The position numbers and the translations under genes were made by a program. The notes under the pieces are model-generated. The model made no database searches. It had not been told where the DNA came from and saw only the letters and a program-made list of their open reading frames with translations. 64,000 bases of DNA. Origin: Enterococcus montenegrensis. GTDB lineage: Bacteria; Bacillota; Bacilli; Lactobacillales; Enterococcaceae. Each line of letters begins with the position of its first letter. Position 1 is the first letter of the stretch. Location: contig NZ_CP120467.1 of the NCBI RefSeq assembly GCF_029983095.1, positions 800,501 through 864,500 on the forward strand. The letters run 5' to 3'. This document shows, one piece after another, positions 37,988 through 48,722 of the stretch.

Positions 37988-38014
37988 CTTGTAATTTTTC
38001 TATAAAAGATAGTG

Positions 38015-39340
38015 TTATGAGTCAAAGCGTTTTCGCTTGCTGGAGCTTGGGATTTTTAAGGCGTCGCGATATTTGGCAACCGTGCGGCGGGAAATAGTAA
38101 TGCCTTCTGCTTTTAGTAAGTCGACTAATTTTTGATCAGAGTGTGGTTTACCTTTGTCTTCTTCTTCAACGAGGGCTTGAAGACGGACTTTGACGTTATC
38201 AGTCGACAAATCTTCGCCACTATCATTTTGAATCCCGACTTTTTGACTGAAGAAGTGCTTTAATTCAAATATTCCAAAATCTGTTTCCAAGTATTTTCCA
38301 TTGACCGCCCGGCTGACGGTGGACTCATGAATTTCCAGCTCTTCTGCGATATCTTTTAAAATCAAAGGTTTAATCGGTCGGCTTTCATCTAAGAAGAATT
38401 CTTGTTGGTGGGCGATAATTGCTTGTCCCACGCGTAAAATTGTATCACCACGTTGTTGTACCATTTTTTGCAGGGATTCAAAATCTTGTTTTTTCTCATT
38501 TAGATATTTTTTGGTCTCGTCATCGGCTTTTTTTGCCATTTGGTCAAAGTAGCTTTGCTGGAAGTGCATTTCTGGCATGCCCCGCCGGTTGCTGGTGATT
38601 TTAATTTTTTTTCCGTCACTTATTTTGACTGTCAAATCCGGGATAATGTATAAGCCATCGGTGGTGCCAAAACTTGCTCCTGGCGTAGGGGTTAGCGTTT
38701 GAATATAGTCGAAGACTGTTTGTACTTCGCTAACTGGAATAGCTAACTTTTTCGCTAGTTCAGGCCATTTGCGATTTACCAAGTCCTCAAAATGTTCTTC
38801 TAAGATAAGGTAAGCCAAATTAGGCGCTAAATCATCTCTTTCAGTTTGTAGCATGAGACATTCTTGTAAGTTACGGGCACCAACCCCAGCAGGGTCCAAT
38901 TGCTGAATTAAAGTTAAAGCGTCTAAAACTTGTATCTTTGTGGCCTGCATTTTTGTAACAACTTCATCTAAATCAATTGTTAAAAAACCGTTTAAATCAA
39001 TATATTCAATTAAAAATAAAACAATGTCACGTAAAAACGTATCGCGATAATTCAAGTGAACTTGTTCGATGAGATATTCAAACAACGAAATACGATCATC
39101 CGGAATTTGGCTTAAGTAGTTCAATTCTTCGCCACTGGAAGAACGGGGCTTGGAATAGCTTAAGGCGTAATTAGCTTCTGATACTTCGATTAAAGGATTT
39201 TCCATTGCTTTTGTTTCGACAAATTCGGCTAATTCATCAATTGAAAATTGCAAAACTTGAATTGATTGTTGCAATGACTGTGTCATAGCAAGCTTTTGCG
39301 ATTGTTTTTGCTTTTGTGAAAAACTTTGTTGAAATTTCAT
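38015..39340 (-). CDS. rpoN: RNA polymerase sigma-54 factor
   Basis: A 441-aa sigma-54. It has the Gln-rich N-terminal activator-binding region (QKQKQSQKLAMTQSLQQSIQVLQ), the core-binding region, a helix-turn-helix (LEIHESTVSRAVNGKYLET) and a C-terminal RpoN box (SRRTVAKYRDAL). In enterococci it serves LevR/MptR-type activators of PTS operons. It is convergent with the glycosyltransferase gene and shares a terminator. Confidence 0.96.
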   Translation of the reverse strand: MKFQQSFSQKQKQSQKLAMTQSLQQSIQVLQFSIDELAEFVETKAMENPLIEVSEANYALSYSKPRSSSGEELNYLSQIPDDRISLFEYLIEQVHLNYRDTFLRDIVLFLIEYIDLNGFLTIDLDEVVTKMQATKIQVLDALTLIQQLDPAGVGARNLQECLMLQTERDDLAPNLAYLILEEHFEDLVNRKWPELAKKLAIPVSEVQTVFDYIQTLTPTPGASFGTTDGLYIIPDLTVKISDGKKIKITSNRRGMPEMHFQQSYFDQMAKKADDETKKYLNEKKQDFESLQKMVQQRGDTILRVGQAIIAHQQEFFLDESRPIKPLILKDIAEELEIHESTVSRAVNGKYLETDFGIFELKHFFSQKVGIQNDSGEDLSTDNVKVRLQALVEEEDKGKPHSDQKLVDLLKAEGITISRRTVAKYRDALKIPSSSKRKRFDS

Positions 39341-39392
39341 GTATTTTCCTCTTGATTTTATTCTGATTATTAGCTAAACTAACATATGTTCG

Positions 39393-39464
39393 GCGCTCTT
39401 AGTGTAGTGGATATCACGTAAGATTCCGGTTCTTGAGACAGGGGTTCGATTCCCTTAGAGCGCG
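39393..39464 (+). tRNA. tRNA-Arg (CCG)
   Basis: A full cloverleaf: acceptor GCGCTCT/AGAGCGC, D-arm GTG/CAC, anticodon stem TAAGA/TCTTG with loop TTCCGGT and anticodon CCG (39426-39428), T-arm with TTCGATT, discriminator G. CCA is not encoded. It is followed directly by a terminator and is a single-gene unit. Confidence 0.95.
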
Positions 39465-39466
39465 TT

Positions 39467-39501
39467 AAGACATCTTCTAGCTAAGAAGGTGTCTTTTTTT
39501 A
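39467..39501 (+). terminator. tRNA-Arg terminator
   Basis: AAGACATCTTCT (39467-39478) pairs with AGAAGGTGTCTT (39484-39495) with one G-U, then T7. Confidence 0.9.
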
Positions 39502-39733
39502 TTGCGGTGAAAAAACGCTATCAAACAGCTACTGAGCTATTTTAACATGATTTTTGTTGGAAATGAATGCTTCAAAAGTGATAATTTAATTTTTCCCTTA
39601 CGCAAATAAAGGATCAATTGAAAATAAGGGCTTTTGTTTTCGTTGTGCAATTTATCACTTGGCGTTAGATTAATTAGTAAAGCGATTTAACGTAATAGCG
39701 CAGTTTTCAGAAGTATTTTTCTTAGCTTTTTAG

Positions 39734-39762
39734 TTGCACAATAGAATGGAAAATGGTACTAT
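39734..39762 (+). promoter_or_regulatory. cggR-gap operon promoter
   Basis: TTGCAC (39734-39739), a 17-bp spacer and TACTAT (39757-39762). It lies in the 375-bp non-coding stretch 39502-39876, whose upstream part shows nothing definite. Confidence 0.65.
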
Positions 39763-39808
39763 TACTTCCGTAAGGTTAAAGGAATTTGACCTGCAGTAAA
39801 TTTTTTTT

Positions 39809-39842
39809 GGTCTCGATGGGTCGAAATAGGTCTACGATGGAC
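39809..39842 (+). promoter_or_regulatory. Putative CggR operator
   Basis: Four half-sites at exact 10-bp steps: GGTC-N6-GGTC-N6-GGTC-N6-GGAC. The B. subtilis CggR operator has the same architecture (GGAC-N6-TGTC repeated, 10-bp steps). It is about 40 bp downstream of the promoter and 35 bp before cggR, so repression would be by roadblock. Confidence 0.6.
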
Positions 39843-39876
39843 ATAAACCGTCCATTGTCAAAAAAGGAGAGTAATC

Positions 39877-40914
39877 ATGCTTGATGACTTAAAATTGATT
39901 GAAGCAGTTGCTCCTGATATCCTGCATGTTTTGCAAGAGCGTTATAAAATCTTGCGAAATATTTACTGGATGCAGCCTATTGGTCGCCGAAACTTAGCAG
40001 ATAGTTTGAATATGACCGAACGGATTTTACGTACCGAAACGGATTTATTAAAACGATTAGCTTTAATTGATGTCTCAAAAAGTGGTATGAGCTTAACTAA
40101 AACGGGTGAAAAAGTTTTTACCGATTTAGGCAAAGTAATGGATCAACTTTTTGGCATGCATCAATTAGAAAAACAGTTGGCCAATCATTTTGGCATTGCC
40201 CGCTGTGTAATATCTGCTGGTGATAGTGACCGACAAGAAAAAGTCGTGAAAAACTTTGGTGAGAGTTTAAATGAATCGTTAGATTTACTTTTACCTGAAG
40301 GCAAGAACGTCATCGCGGTAATGGGTGGGACAACAATGGCCCAAGTTGCCGAATGTCTGACAAACCTTGAAAGTGATGAACGACATAACCTTTTTGTACC
40401 GGCCAGAGGTGGTATTGGAGAGGCTCTGACTGTACAAGCCAACTCAGTTTCTGCTATGATGGCAATGAGGTCAAATGGTGAACATCGGGCACTTTATGTC
40501 CCAGAACAATTAAGTTCTGACACGTATCGTTCCCTTATGAAGGAACCCTCAATCCTTGAGGTGTTAAACTTGATAAGCCATGCTGACTGTGTTATTCATA
40601 GTATTGGGCGTGCTTTGCATATGGCGGCTAGACGCAAGATGAGTGAAAATGAAATCTTGATGCTAAAACAAGCCAATGCAGTCGCTGAATCATTTGGTTA
40701 TTTCTTTGATGAAACTGGTAAAGTGGTCTATAAAGTGCCACGGATTGGTTTACAATTAAAAGATTTACAAAAGGTGCCAATTATTTTAGCTGTTGCCGGT
40801 GGCAAAACTAAAGCTAAAGCAATTAATGCGTATATGCAAAATGCACCAAAACAAACGTGGCTTCTAACTGATGAAGCTGCTGCAAATGAGATTTTAAAAG
40901 GGGTAACCCTTTAA
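39877..40914 (+). CDS. cggR: Central glycolytic genes regulator
   Basis: A 345-aa SorC-family repressor. The N-terminal winged helix-turn-helix (IGRRNLADSLNMTERILRTETDLL) is followed by a large sugar-phosphate-binding domain (VMGGTTMAQVAE, VPARGGIGE, HSIGRAL). In Bacillus the effector is fructose 1,6-bisphosphate. It precedes gap by 38 bp and represses the glycolytic operon including itself. Confidence 0.94.
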   Translation: MLDDLKLIEAVAPDILHVLQERYKILRNIYWMQPIGRRNLADSLNMTERILRTETDLLKRLALIDVSKSGMSLTKTGEKVFTDLGKVMDQLFGMHQLEKQLANHFGIARCVISAGDSDRQEKVVKNFGESLNESLDLLLPEGKNVIAVMGGTTMAQVAECLTNLESDERHNLFVPARGGIGEALTVQANSVSAMMAMRSNGEHRALYVPEQLSSDTYRSLMKEPSILEVLNLISHADCVIHSIGRALHMAARRKMSENEILMLKQANAVAESFGYFFDETGKVVYKVPRIGLQLKDLQKVPIILAVAGGKTKAKAINAYMQNAPKQTWLLTDEAAANEILKGVTL

Positions 40915-40952
40915 AATAAAAAACCTGATTTTCATAAGGAGGAAATCGCAAT

Positions 40953-41954
40953 ATGACAGTTAAAGTAGGTATTAATGGATTTGGACGTATCGGCCGTTTG
41001 GCATTCCGCCGCATCCAAGACGTAGACGGAATTGAAGTTGTTGCAATCAACGACTTAACAGATGCGAACATGCTTGCACACTTGCTAAAATACGATACAA
41101 CTCAAGGACGTTTCAACGGTACAGTTGAAGTTCACGATGGTTCTTTCAACGTTAACGGTAAAGAAGTTAAAGTTTTAGCTAACCGTAACCCTGAAGAATT
41201 ACCATGGGGCGAACTAGGTGTAGAAATCGTATTAGAATGTACTGGTTTCTTCACTTCTAAAGAAAAAGCTGAATTACACTTAAAAGCTGGTGCTAAACGT
41301 GTAGTTATCTCAGCTCCTGGTGGTAACGATGTACCAACAATCGTTTACAACACTAACCATGAAACACTTACAGGTGACGAAACAGTTATTTCTGGTGCTT
41401 CTTGTACTACTAACTGCTTAGCTCCTATGGCTAAAACTTTACAAGACAAATTTGGTATCATCGAAGGCTTGATGACAACTATCCATGCTTACACTGGTGA
41501 CCAAAACACATTAGATGCTCCACACCCTAAAGGCGACTTCCGTCGTGCGCGTGCGGCTGCAGCTAACATCGTACCTAACACAACTGGTGCTGCTAAAGCT
41601 ATCGGCTTAGTAATTCCTGAATTGAACGGCAAATTAGACGGTGCTGCTCAACGTGTTCCAGTTCCAACTGGTTCATTAACAGAATTAGTAACTGTTTTAG
41701 ATACTAAAGTTACTGCTGACGAAGTAAATGCAGCAATGAAAGAAGCTTCAGACGAATCATTTGGTTACACTGCTGACCCAATCGTCTCTTCTGACATCGT
41801 TGGTATGACTTTCGGTTCATTATTTGACGAAACTCAAACTAAAGTAATGACAGTTGGCGACAAACAATTAGTTAAAACTGTTGCTTGGTACGACAATGAA
41901 ATGTCTTACACTGCTCAATTAGTTCGTACTTTAGAATACTTCGCTAAATTATAA
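40953..41954 (+). CDS. gap: Glyceraldehyde-3-phosphate dehydrogenase
   Basis: A 333-aa NAD-dependent GAPDH. The NAD-binding [15 protein letters not shown] and the catalytic [12 protein letters not shown] with the active Cys are present. It converts glyceraldehyde 3-phosphate to 1,3-bisphosphoglycerate. Codon use is strongly biased, as in a highly expressed gene, and the ribosome binding site is AAGGAGG. Confidence 0.98.
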   Translation: MTVKVGINGFGRIGRLAFRRIQDVDGIEVVAINDLTDANMLAHLLKYDTTQGRFNGTVEVHDGSFNVNGKEVKVLANRNPEELPWGELGVEIVLECTGFFTSKEKAELHLKAGAKRVVISAPGGNDVPTIVYNTNHETLTGDETVISGASCTTNCLAPMAKTLQDKFGIIEGLMTTIHAYTGDQNTLDAPHPKGDFRRARAAAANIVPNTTGAAKAIGLVIPELNGKLDGAAQRVPVPTGSLTELVTVLDTKVTADEVNAAMKEASDESFGYTADPIVSSDIVGMTFGSLFDETQTKVMTVGDKQLVKTVAWYDNEMSYTAQLVRTLEYFAKL

Positions 41955-41988
41955 GATTCGCTTACGTGTAATCTAATGTAGTGATTTT

Positions 41989-42023
41989 AAAGCGGGGAAG
42001 CGACGCGCTTCTCCGCTTTTTTT
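41989..42023 (+). terminator. Hairpin between gap and pgk
   Basis: AAAGCGGGGAAGCG (41989-42002) pairs with CGCTTCTCCGCTTT (42006-42019), then Ts. It probably causes partial termination or stabilises the cggR-gap transcript. Confidence 0.85.
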
Positions 42024-42053
42024 ATGAGATAAATTTAGGAGGCAAACATACAG

Positions 42054-43244
42054 ATGGCTAAAAAAACAATCGAAGACATTCAATTAAAAGATAAAAAAGT
42101 TTTAGTCCGTGTTGACTTTAACGTGCCGTTAAAAGATGGTGTAATTGGTGATGATACACGTATCAAAGCTGCTTTACCAACTATCAAATATGTAATCGAC
42201 AATGGCGGCAAAGCAATCTTATTCTCACACTTAGGTCGTGTGAAAACACAAGAAGATAAAGCTGGCAAATCTTTAGCACCCGTTGCAAAACGATTGGGCG
42301 AATTATTAGGTAAAGAAGTAACTTTCGTACCTGAAACTCGTGGTAAAGAATTAGAAGACGCCATTGCAAATATGCAAGACGGCGATGTTTTAGTATTTGA
42401 AAACACACGTTTTGAAGATATCGACGGTAAAAAAGAAAGCGGTAATGACGCTGAATTGGGCAAATACTGGGCATCTTTAGGCGATGTATTCGTAAACGAT
42501 GCATTCGGTACTGCTCACCGTGCCCATGCTTCTAACGTTGGTATTGCTTCAACAGGTATCCCAACTGTTGCTGGTTTCTTAATGGAAAAAGAAATCAAAT
42601 TCATCGGTGAAGCTGTTGAAAATCCTAAACGTCCAATGATCGCTATCTTAGGTGGCGCTAAAGTATCTGATAAAATCGGTGTAATTGAAAACTTGATTCC
42701 AAAAGCGGACAAGATTTTAATCGGCGGTGGTATGACATATACTTTCTACGCAGCTAAAGGTATGGCAATTGGTAAATCATTAGTTGAAACAGACAAAATC
42801 GAATTAGCAAAAAGCTTAATCGAAAAAGCTGGCGACAAATTAGTTTTACCAATCGACAATATTTGTGCAGCAGAATTTTCAAATGATGTGCCAACTGAAA
42901 CTGTTGAAGGCGAAATAAAAGGCGATGTTATGGCTTTAGATATCGGTCCTGCATCTATTGCTTTATTTGCTGAAACATTAGCTGGAGCAAAAACTGTTGT
43001 TTGGAACGGACCTATGGGTGTGTTTGAAATGTCTAACTTTGCTAATGGTACAATTGGTGTTTGTGAAGCAATTGCTAACCTTGAAGATGCAACAACAATC
43101 ATCGGTGGTGGTGATTCTGCAGCAGCAGCTGAACAATTAGGCTTTGCTGACAAATTCACGCACATTTCAACTGGTGGTGGTGCCTCTCTAGAATTATTAG
43201 AAGGTAAAACATTACCAGGTTTAGCTGCTATTAACGACAAATAA
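42054..43244 (+). CDS. pgk: Phosphoglycerate kinase
   Basis: A 396-aa [14 protein letters not shown] and the ATP-site [13 protein letters not shown] are present. It transfers phosphate from 1,3-bisphosphoglycerate to ADP. Codon use is highly biased. It lies in the order gap-pgk-tpiA-eno. Confidence 0.98.
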   Translation: MAKKTIEDIQLKDKKVLVRVDFNVPLKDGVIGDDTRIKAALPTIKYVIDNGGKAILFSHLGRVKTQEDKAGKSLAPVAKRLGELLGKEVTFVPETRGKELEDAIANMQDGDVLVFENTRFEDIDGKKESGNDAELGKYWASLGDVFVNDAFGTAHRAHASNVGIASTGIPTVAGFLMEKEIKFIGEAVENPKRPMIAILGGAKVSDKIGVIENLIPKADKILIGGGMTYTFYAAKGMAIGKSLVETDKIELAKSLIEKAGDKLVLPIDNICAAEFSNDVPTETVEGEIKGDVMALDIGPASIALFAETLAGAKTVVWNGPMGVFEMSNFANGTIGVCEAIANLEDATTIIGGGDSAAAAEQLGFADKFTHISTGGGASLELLEGKTLPGLAAINDK

Positions 43245-43324
43245 TTTAAAGTTGAAATGGTCTTGAAAGGGGAACCTTTTGAGCTAATTTTACGAGTAAA
43301 TTTTTAAAAGAGGAGTTGCACAAA

Positions 43325-44080
43325 ATGCGTAAACCAATTATCGCCGGAAACTGGAAAATGAACAAAACCTTATCAGAAGCACAAAGCTTTGCAGAAGCAG
43401 TGAAAACTGCGGTTCCTTCAAAAGATTTGGTAGATTCTGTGATCGGTTCACCTGCTTTATTCTTAGCACCATTAGCTTGGAGCTTGAAAGATTCTGAAGT
43501 ACAATTATCTGCTCAAAACTGTTTCTGGGAAAACGAAGGAGCCTACACTGGTGAAAACTCACCAGCTGCGATCGCAGACCTTGGCGTACAATATGTGATC
43601 ATTGGTCACTCAGAACGTCGCGAATATTTCCACGAAACAGACGCAGAAATTAACAAAAAAGCAAAAGCAATTTTTGCCAACGGTATGACACCAATCTTGT
43701 GCTGTGGTGAAACTTTGGAAACTTACGAAGCAGGCAAAACTGCTGAATGGATCGAAGGTCAAATCACTGCTGGTTTAGCTGATTTATCTGCTGAACAAGT
43801 TTCAAGTATGGTAATTGCTTATGAACCAATCTGGGCAATCGGTACTGGTAAATCTGCTGATGCTAACATTGCAGACGAAATCTGTGGTGTTGTACGTCAA
43901 ACAGTTGCTAAATTATATGGTTCAGAAGTTGCTGATAAAGTACGTATCCAATACGGCGGTTCAGTTAAACCTGAAAACATTGCAGAATACATGGCCAAAG
44001 AAAACGTTGACGGCGCATTAGTCGGCGGCGCAAGCTTACAAGCGGATTCATTCTTAGCCTTATTAGATGCAGTTAAATAA
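43325..44080 (+). CDS. tpiA: Triosephosphate isomerase
   Basis: A 251-aa TIM barrel: AGNWKMNK (active Lys), [11 protein letters not shown] (active His) and [12 protein letters not shown] (active Glu). ATG 43325 follows AGAGGAG; the upstream TTG in frame is not needed. Confidence 0.98.
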   Translation: MRKPIIAGNWKMNKTLSEAQSFAEAVKTAVPSKDLVDSVIGSPALFLAPLAWSLKDSEVQLSAQNCFWENEGAYTGENSPAAIADLGVQYVIIGHSERREYFHETDAEINKKAKAIFANGMTPILCCGETLETYEAGKTAEWIEGQITAGLADLSAEQVSSMVIAYEPIWAIGTGKSADANIADEICGVVRQTVAKLYGSEVADKVRIQYGGSVKPENIAEYMAKENVDGALVGGASLQADSFLALLDAVK

Positions 44081-44170
44081 TCTAACAACAACATTAAAAA
44101 AATGAGTTTTAATTTGCAGAAATGCATAAAATTCACTAAAATTGTGGATGAAGGGTTTTAACCCTTTTGA

Positions 44171-45502
<1,332 letters not shown>

Positions 45503-45562
45503 TCTGGTAATGTAAAAGCAGCTATACCAATTTTTCAGAAATGATAAAATTAGTGTAAAAAG

Positions 45563-45577
45563 TGTTTCTACTTTTAT
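45563..45577. other. Candidate left attachment core (attL)
   Basis: TGTTTCTACTTTTAT occurs here and, with one change, at 63750-63764. It lies just behind eno and 65 bp before the tyrosine integrase start, where composition also changes. Attachment function is inferred. Confidence 0.4.
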
Positions 45578-45597
45578 GTTCTAGTATTATTGCTAAG

Positions 45598-45641
45598 TGC
45601 CTTTCTTATGTCAACTAATGACATGAGAGGGGCATTTTTTT
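45598..45641 (+). terminator. Terminator hairpin that also covers the integrase ribosome binding site
   Basis: A continuous 16-bp stem (TGCC ... ATGTCA with TGACAT ... GGCA, including G-U pairs) with loop ACTAA, then T7 ending at the integrase ATG. The only purine-rich ribosome binding candidate, GAGAGGGG (45625-45632), is inside the 3' arm. Confidence 0.8.
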
Positions 45642-46577
45642 ATGCACTATGAACGATTAGTAAAGGAATACTTGTTAGAATTGAAATTGGAAAATTATTC
45701 AAAAAGAACGATTGAGTCTTATGAACAACATCATCGAAAATTTATAGACTATTACAGAAAAGAAATTAGTTCACCGATTTTAATTGAAGATGTTTCAAAA
45801 ATTCATTATAAGTTGTTCATCAGTTTTTTATTGGATTGCCAATTAAAAAGTAGTTATATAAATGCAATTTTAAAAACTCACAAAGCTTTCTGGAACTATT
45901 TAGTAGCTGAGAAAGTAGTCAAAGTTAGTCCTCTGGAAACGATAAGGTTATTAAAGGAAACAAAGCCATTATTAACTACATTCAATGATAAAGAAGTAAA
46001 GGATATGCTGAATGTGTGGAAATTTGATACCTATTTAGGAGCAAGAAATAAGTGTATTATTGCTCTTTTAGCAGATACAGGTATACGTGTATCTGAACTA
46101 TTAAATTTAAAGGATACAGATTTAGCTGAAAACTATATCCGAATATTAGGAAAGGGGAGTAAATGGCGAGTAGTGCCAATCTCATCTGAATTAAATTATT
46201 TTATTACTCGATATAGAAGGATTCGAGATAGTCATTTTTATACACTTAGAAATTATCATGGCAAAACAAGAAAATTAGATGAACAGCTATTTTTAGGGAA
46301 AACAGGAAGAAAAATTAAGACGGTGACGAATATTGAATTGATATTGAAAGAAACAGGTAAGAGAGCAGGCGTTAGGGCAACTGTTAGGTGTAGTCCTCAT
46401 ACACTAAGGCATTATTGGACGGTAAAGAATTTGCAGATGGGGCAAGATATTTTTACAATAAGTAAGATGTTGGGGCATTCCAAACTAGATACAACGAAAA
46501 TTTATATCAGTAGTATCACGGATGAACAATTAGTAGATAAAGCGGTAAAGACAAGTCCTTTGGGTAGTATACTTTAA
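45642..46577 (+). CDS. Tyrosine recombinase/integrase
   Basis: A 311-aa phage-type integrase. The N-terminal SAM-like core-binding domain (about 1-95) is followed by the catalytic domain with Arg149 (DTGIRVSELLNL), Lys171, His253-x-x-Arg256 (HTLRH), His279 (GHS) and nucleophile Tyr288. All catalytic residues are present. It is just inside the left edge of the AT-rich element and reads inwards, so it is the likely integrase of the whole island. Confidence 0.92.
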   Translation: MHYERLVKEYLLELKLENYSKRTIESYEQHHRKFIDYYRKEISSPILIEDVSKIHYKLFISFLLDCQLKSSYINAILKTHKAFWNYLVAEKVVKVSPLETIRLLKETKPLLTTFNDKEVKDMLNVWKFDTYLGARNKCIIALLADTGIRVSELLNLKDTDLAENYIRILGKGSKWRVVPISSELNYFITRYRRIRDSHFYTLRNYHGKTRKLDEQLFLGKTGRKIKTVTNIELILKETGKRAGVRATVRCSPHTLRHYWTVKNLQMGQDIFTISKMLGHSKLDTTKIYISSITDEQLVDKAVKTSPLGSIL

Positions 46578-46593
46578 ATTAGTAGTCAAATTC

Positions 46594-46626
46594 AGGAGAA
46601 CATGCTTAAATAGTGTTCTCCTTTTG
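46594..46626 (+). terminator. Integrase terminator
   Basis: GGAGAACA (from 46595) pairs with TGTTCTCC (to 46621), then TTTTG. Confidence 0.75.
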
Positions 46627-46656
46627 ATTTTCATATATTTAATCACTTGTGATTGT

Positions 46657-46675
46657 GTGTTCTACAAATTTGCAA
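46657..46675 (+). repeat. 19-bp direct repeat, left copy
   Basis: GTGTTCTACAAATTTGCAA is identical to 56825-56843. The two copies bracket a 10.2-kb plasmid-like module. Confidence 0.75.
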
Positions 46676-46708
46676 CCTCCAGATTATGATGCTATAAAGG
46701 TCCTTAGC

Positions 46709-46819
46709 AGGGATACTTTTATAATTAGTATCCATCATGAATCCTATTCTATCAATGTTTTATTTTTGATTTATAAGGAAATGGATACTTTTATATTGAA
46801 ATGCACTATAAGTATCCAT
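46709..46819. repeat. Iteron-like cluster A (four 10-mers, two inverted pairs)
   Basis: Copies of AAGTATCC(A/C)T at 46709-46718 (-), 46726-46735 (+), 46781-46790 (-) and 46810-46819 (+). They fill the region just upstream of the 191-aa recombinase, so they may regulate it as well as serve replication or partition. Confidence 0.7.
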
Positions 46820-46846
46820 AAATAGTGCATATTTGGGAGGTAATTT

Positions 46847-47422
46847 ATGGGACAAAAAAAGATTAATGTCAAACCGATAAAAAATAAAGAAACGCTAATT
46901 CAATTTGGAGAAGAATTACAAAAGGGCAAACACGGAAAAAGAGATTTTTTGATTATGGCAATTGGAATAAAGACAGGGTTACGGATTTCAGATATTCTGA
47001 ACTTAAAGGTATCTGATGTGAAAAATAAGATACAGACAGAAATTGTTGAAATAAAGACTGGTAAAAAAAGAACTCTTCATCTGAAATCATTAACATCAAA
47101 CATTATTGATTATTTAAATACAGAACATAGTGCGGAATCTGAGTGGCTATTTCCAAGTCCAACAGATAGTAGTAGACATTTAGCCAGTCATCAGTATTAT
47201 AAAATCCTACAGAAAGTTGCAGATAATCTAGGGTTAGATTATATTGGCACACATACACTTAGAAAAACATTCTCTTATTTCTTTCTAAAACAGAATAAGG
47301 GTGATATTGTTACTCTGATGAAGATTTTAAATCATAGTAGCCAAGCAGTAACTTTGCGATACGCAGGAATTGAAGAAGAAGATATAAAAGCTAAACTTGA
47401 AGATTTTGACCCGTTTAAGTAA
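46847..47422 (+). CDS. Minimal tyrosine recombinase (catalytic domain only)
   Basis: A 191-aa tyrosine recombinase with no core-binding domain. Arg46 (KTGLRISDILNL), His136-x-x-Arg139 (HTLRK), His163 (NHSS) and Tyr172 (LRYAG) are in place, so it can be active. Short recombinases like this occur on plasmids and as inversion or multimer-resolution enzymes. It lies behind iteron cluster A with GGGAGG as ribosome binding site and is convergent with the 304-aa gene. Confidence 0.88.
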   Translation: MGQKKINVKPIKNKETLIQFGEELQKGKHGKRDFLIMAIGIKTGLRISDILNLKVSDVKNKIQTEIVEIKTGKKRTLHLKSLTSNIIDYLNTEHSAESEWLFPSPTDSSRHLASHQYYKILQKVADNLGLDYIGTHTLRKTFSYFFLKQNKGDIVTLMKILNHSSQAVTLRYAGIEEEDIKAKLEDFDPFK

Positions 47423-47424
47423 GT

Positions 47425-47456
47425 AAAAGCACAATCATTTAAGATTGTGCTTTTTG
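47425..47456. terminator. Bidirectional terminator
   Basis: AAAAGCACAATC (47425-47436) pairs with GATTGTGCTTTT (47443-47454). It lies between convergent genes and overlaps the end of the minus-strand gene. Confidence 0.85.
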
Positions 47457-48353
47457 CTTGACTCGTTTTAATTGAATAGTATTATACTTTTCCTTATTCA
47501 AATAACTCTGAAAATACAAGACATCTGCATTATCATAATCTGCTTTGTCATTAGAAAGATAAATGGTATCCTTAGAGTTTTTGTGCAAGGTTAAATAATA
47601 GAAGAAGTCAACTACAGAATAAATTGCTCGTAATGTATATTGATTATTTTCTTTCACAAAATAACCAAGGGTATTAGAATCATTCAGATAAATCAAAATA
47701 TCATCCCGAATAAGTGTGGTATTATTTTCCAAGTTTCTAAATGAGACATCTGCTAAGTTGGATTGTATGGCAGGGATATACTCTTTATTAGGAATAGCTA
47801 ATATATCTACAGTATCTATAGAAGTTGTATAGTAGCGTTTTTCTAGCATATCTGAAAAAGAAGCTACTCTAATTGGGAATTTAGTCAATTCGTTGATGAT
47901 AAATTGACTAAAATACTTTCTATCTTCTTCAGAAGATAATTGATTGAACCGGTTATTTGCAAGTTTTTTTATAGATTTATCATTTTTATAGTTATATTTA
48001 CCTGAAGCAAATACTGAAAGATAGAGCTGTTTATTTTTATCTAGGGAATCAATTACTTGAATTTTATTGGTATACAAGCCAATTGAAACCAAATATTGAA
48101 CGACCATTGACTGCAAGTCTAAATCCTTCATATGTTTCAAGTCATATTTATCAACATAATAAAAATGTTTATTTAATTTTCCTTTAGAAATGATTTTATT
48201 CTTTTTTAAGGTCTTTAATCGTGCTTCTAAGCTGATGCGATTGCATTGCAAGAGCTTAATCAAGGTGTTCTCATATATTCCGTTTGATTGGGTAATGATG
48301 TCTACTAATTCCTCAGAGTCAATTGCTCGTTTGTTGACAAAAAGTGTGGTCAT
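47439..48353 (-). CDS. Unknown protein with N-terminal winged-helix-like region
   Basis: A 304-aa protein I do not recognise. Residues ~10-75 look like a winged helix (LVDIITQSNGIYENTLIKLL, then RLKTLKKNKIISKGKLNKHFYYV). The rest is Asn/Tyr/Lys-rich with an Ala/Ile/Pro stretch (VDILAIPNKEYIPAIQSNL). Iteron cluster B lies right in front of its start and cluster A on the far side of its neighbour, so it may be the iteron-binding protein (replication initiator, partition or copy control). ATG 48353 is chosen because AGGAGG lies 8 nt upstream; a GTG 6 nt earlier overlaps that site. Confidence 0.65.
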   Translation of the reverse strand: MTTLFVNKRAIDSEELVDIITQSNGIYENTLIKLLQCNRISLEARLKTLKKNKIISKGKLNKHFYYVDKYDLKHMKDLDLQSMVVQYLVSIGLYTNKIQVIDSLDKNKQLYLSVFASGKYNYKNDKSIKKLANNRFNQLSSEEDRKYFSQFIINELTKFPIRVASFSDMLEKRYYTTSIDTVDILAIPNKEYIPAIQSNLADVSFRNLENNTTLIRDDILIYLNDSNTLGYFVKENNQYTLRAIYSVVDFFYYLTLHKNSKDTIYLSNDKADYDNADVLYFQSYLNKEKYNTIQLKRVKQKAQS

Positions 48354-48392
48354 ATACACTCCCTCCTATATTTTTATCTGTTAATTTTTTAA

Positions 48393-48462
48393 AAGTATCT
48401 ATTCTCGAAACTATCCATTAGTAACCCTACACTCATAACTATCCATTCTCATTTCTATCCAT
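48393..48462. repeat. Iteron-like cluster B (four 10-mers)
   Basis: AAGTATCTAT 48393, AACTATCCAT 48409, AACTATCCAT 48437 and TTCTATCCAT 48453, all in one direction, spaced 16, 28 and 16 bp. They sit directly upstream of the minus-strand gene. Confidence 0.7.
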
Positions 48463-48722
48463 CTGTAAGAGGTGTGATTCACATAGAAATTTTTTAAAAT
48501 TCTTCATGGGCAGCTGTTTTTGAAAATTCACGGAGGTTTCCATTGTAATTTCTCCGAATTCACATCAAAATTGGCATAGTTTTCAAAAAGTTATCACAAA
48601 AGTTCTCATTTTGTTATCATCTATTTTTTTGGAAAAACCTCTTTTTTAGGGTTGATGGAGGGTTTAGGTAGGGTATGAAAATTAATAAATGTAAGGATTA
48701 TGAAGGGGTTCATAATTTAGTA
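48463..48722. other. Non-coding stretch between iteron clusters
   Basis: About 260 bp with no gene. It contains short T-rich stretches and a G-rich segment on the plus strand (GGGTTGATGGAGGG, about 48650-48663). Its position between two iteron clusters fits an origin or centromere-like spacer, but nothing here proves it. Confidence 0.4.

Noticed and set aside
39393..39464. tRNA-Arg as the integration site of the island
   Set aside because: It lies 6 kb away from the integrase with the intact glycolytic cluster in between, and no 3' tRNA copy is seen at the island edges.
42080..43240. Long minus-strand and alternative-frame ORFs across pgk and its neighbours
   Set aside because: They are produced by the strong codon bias of highly expressed glycolytic genes; no start signals are present.
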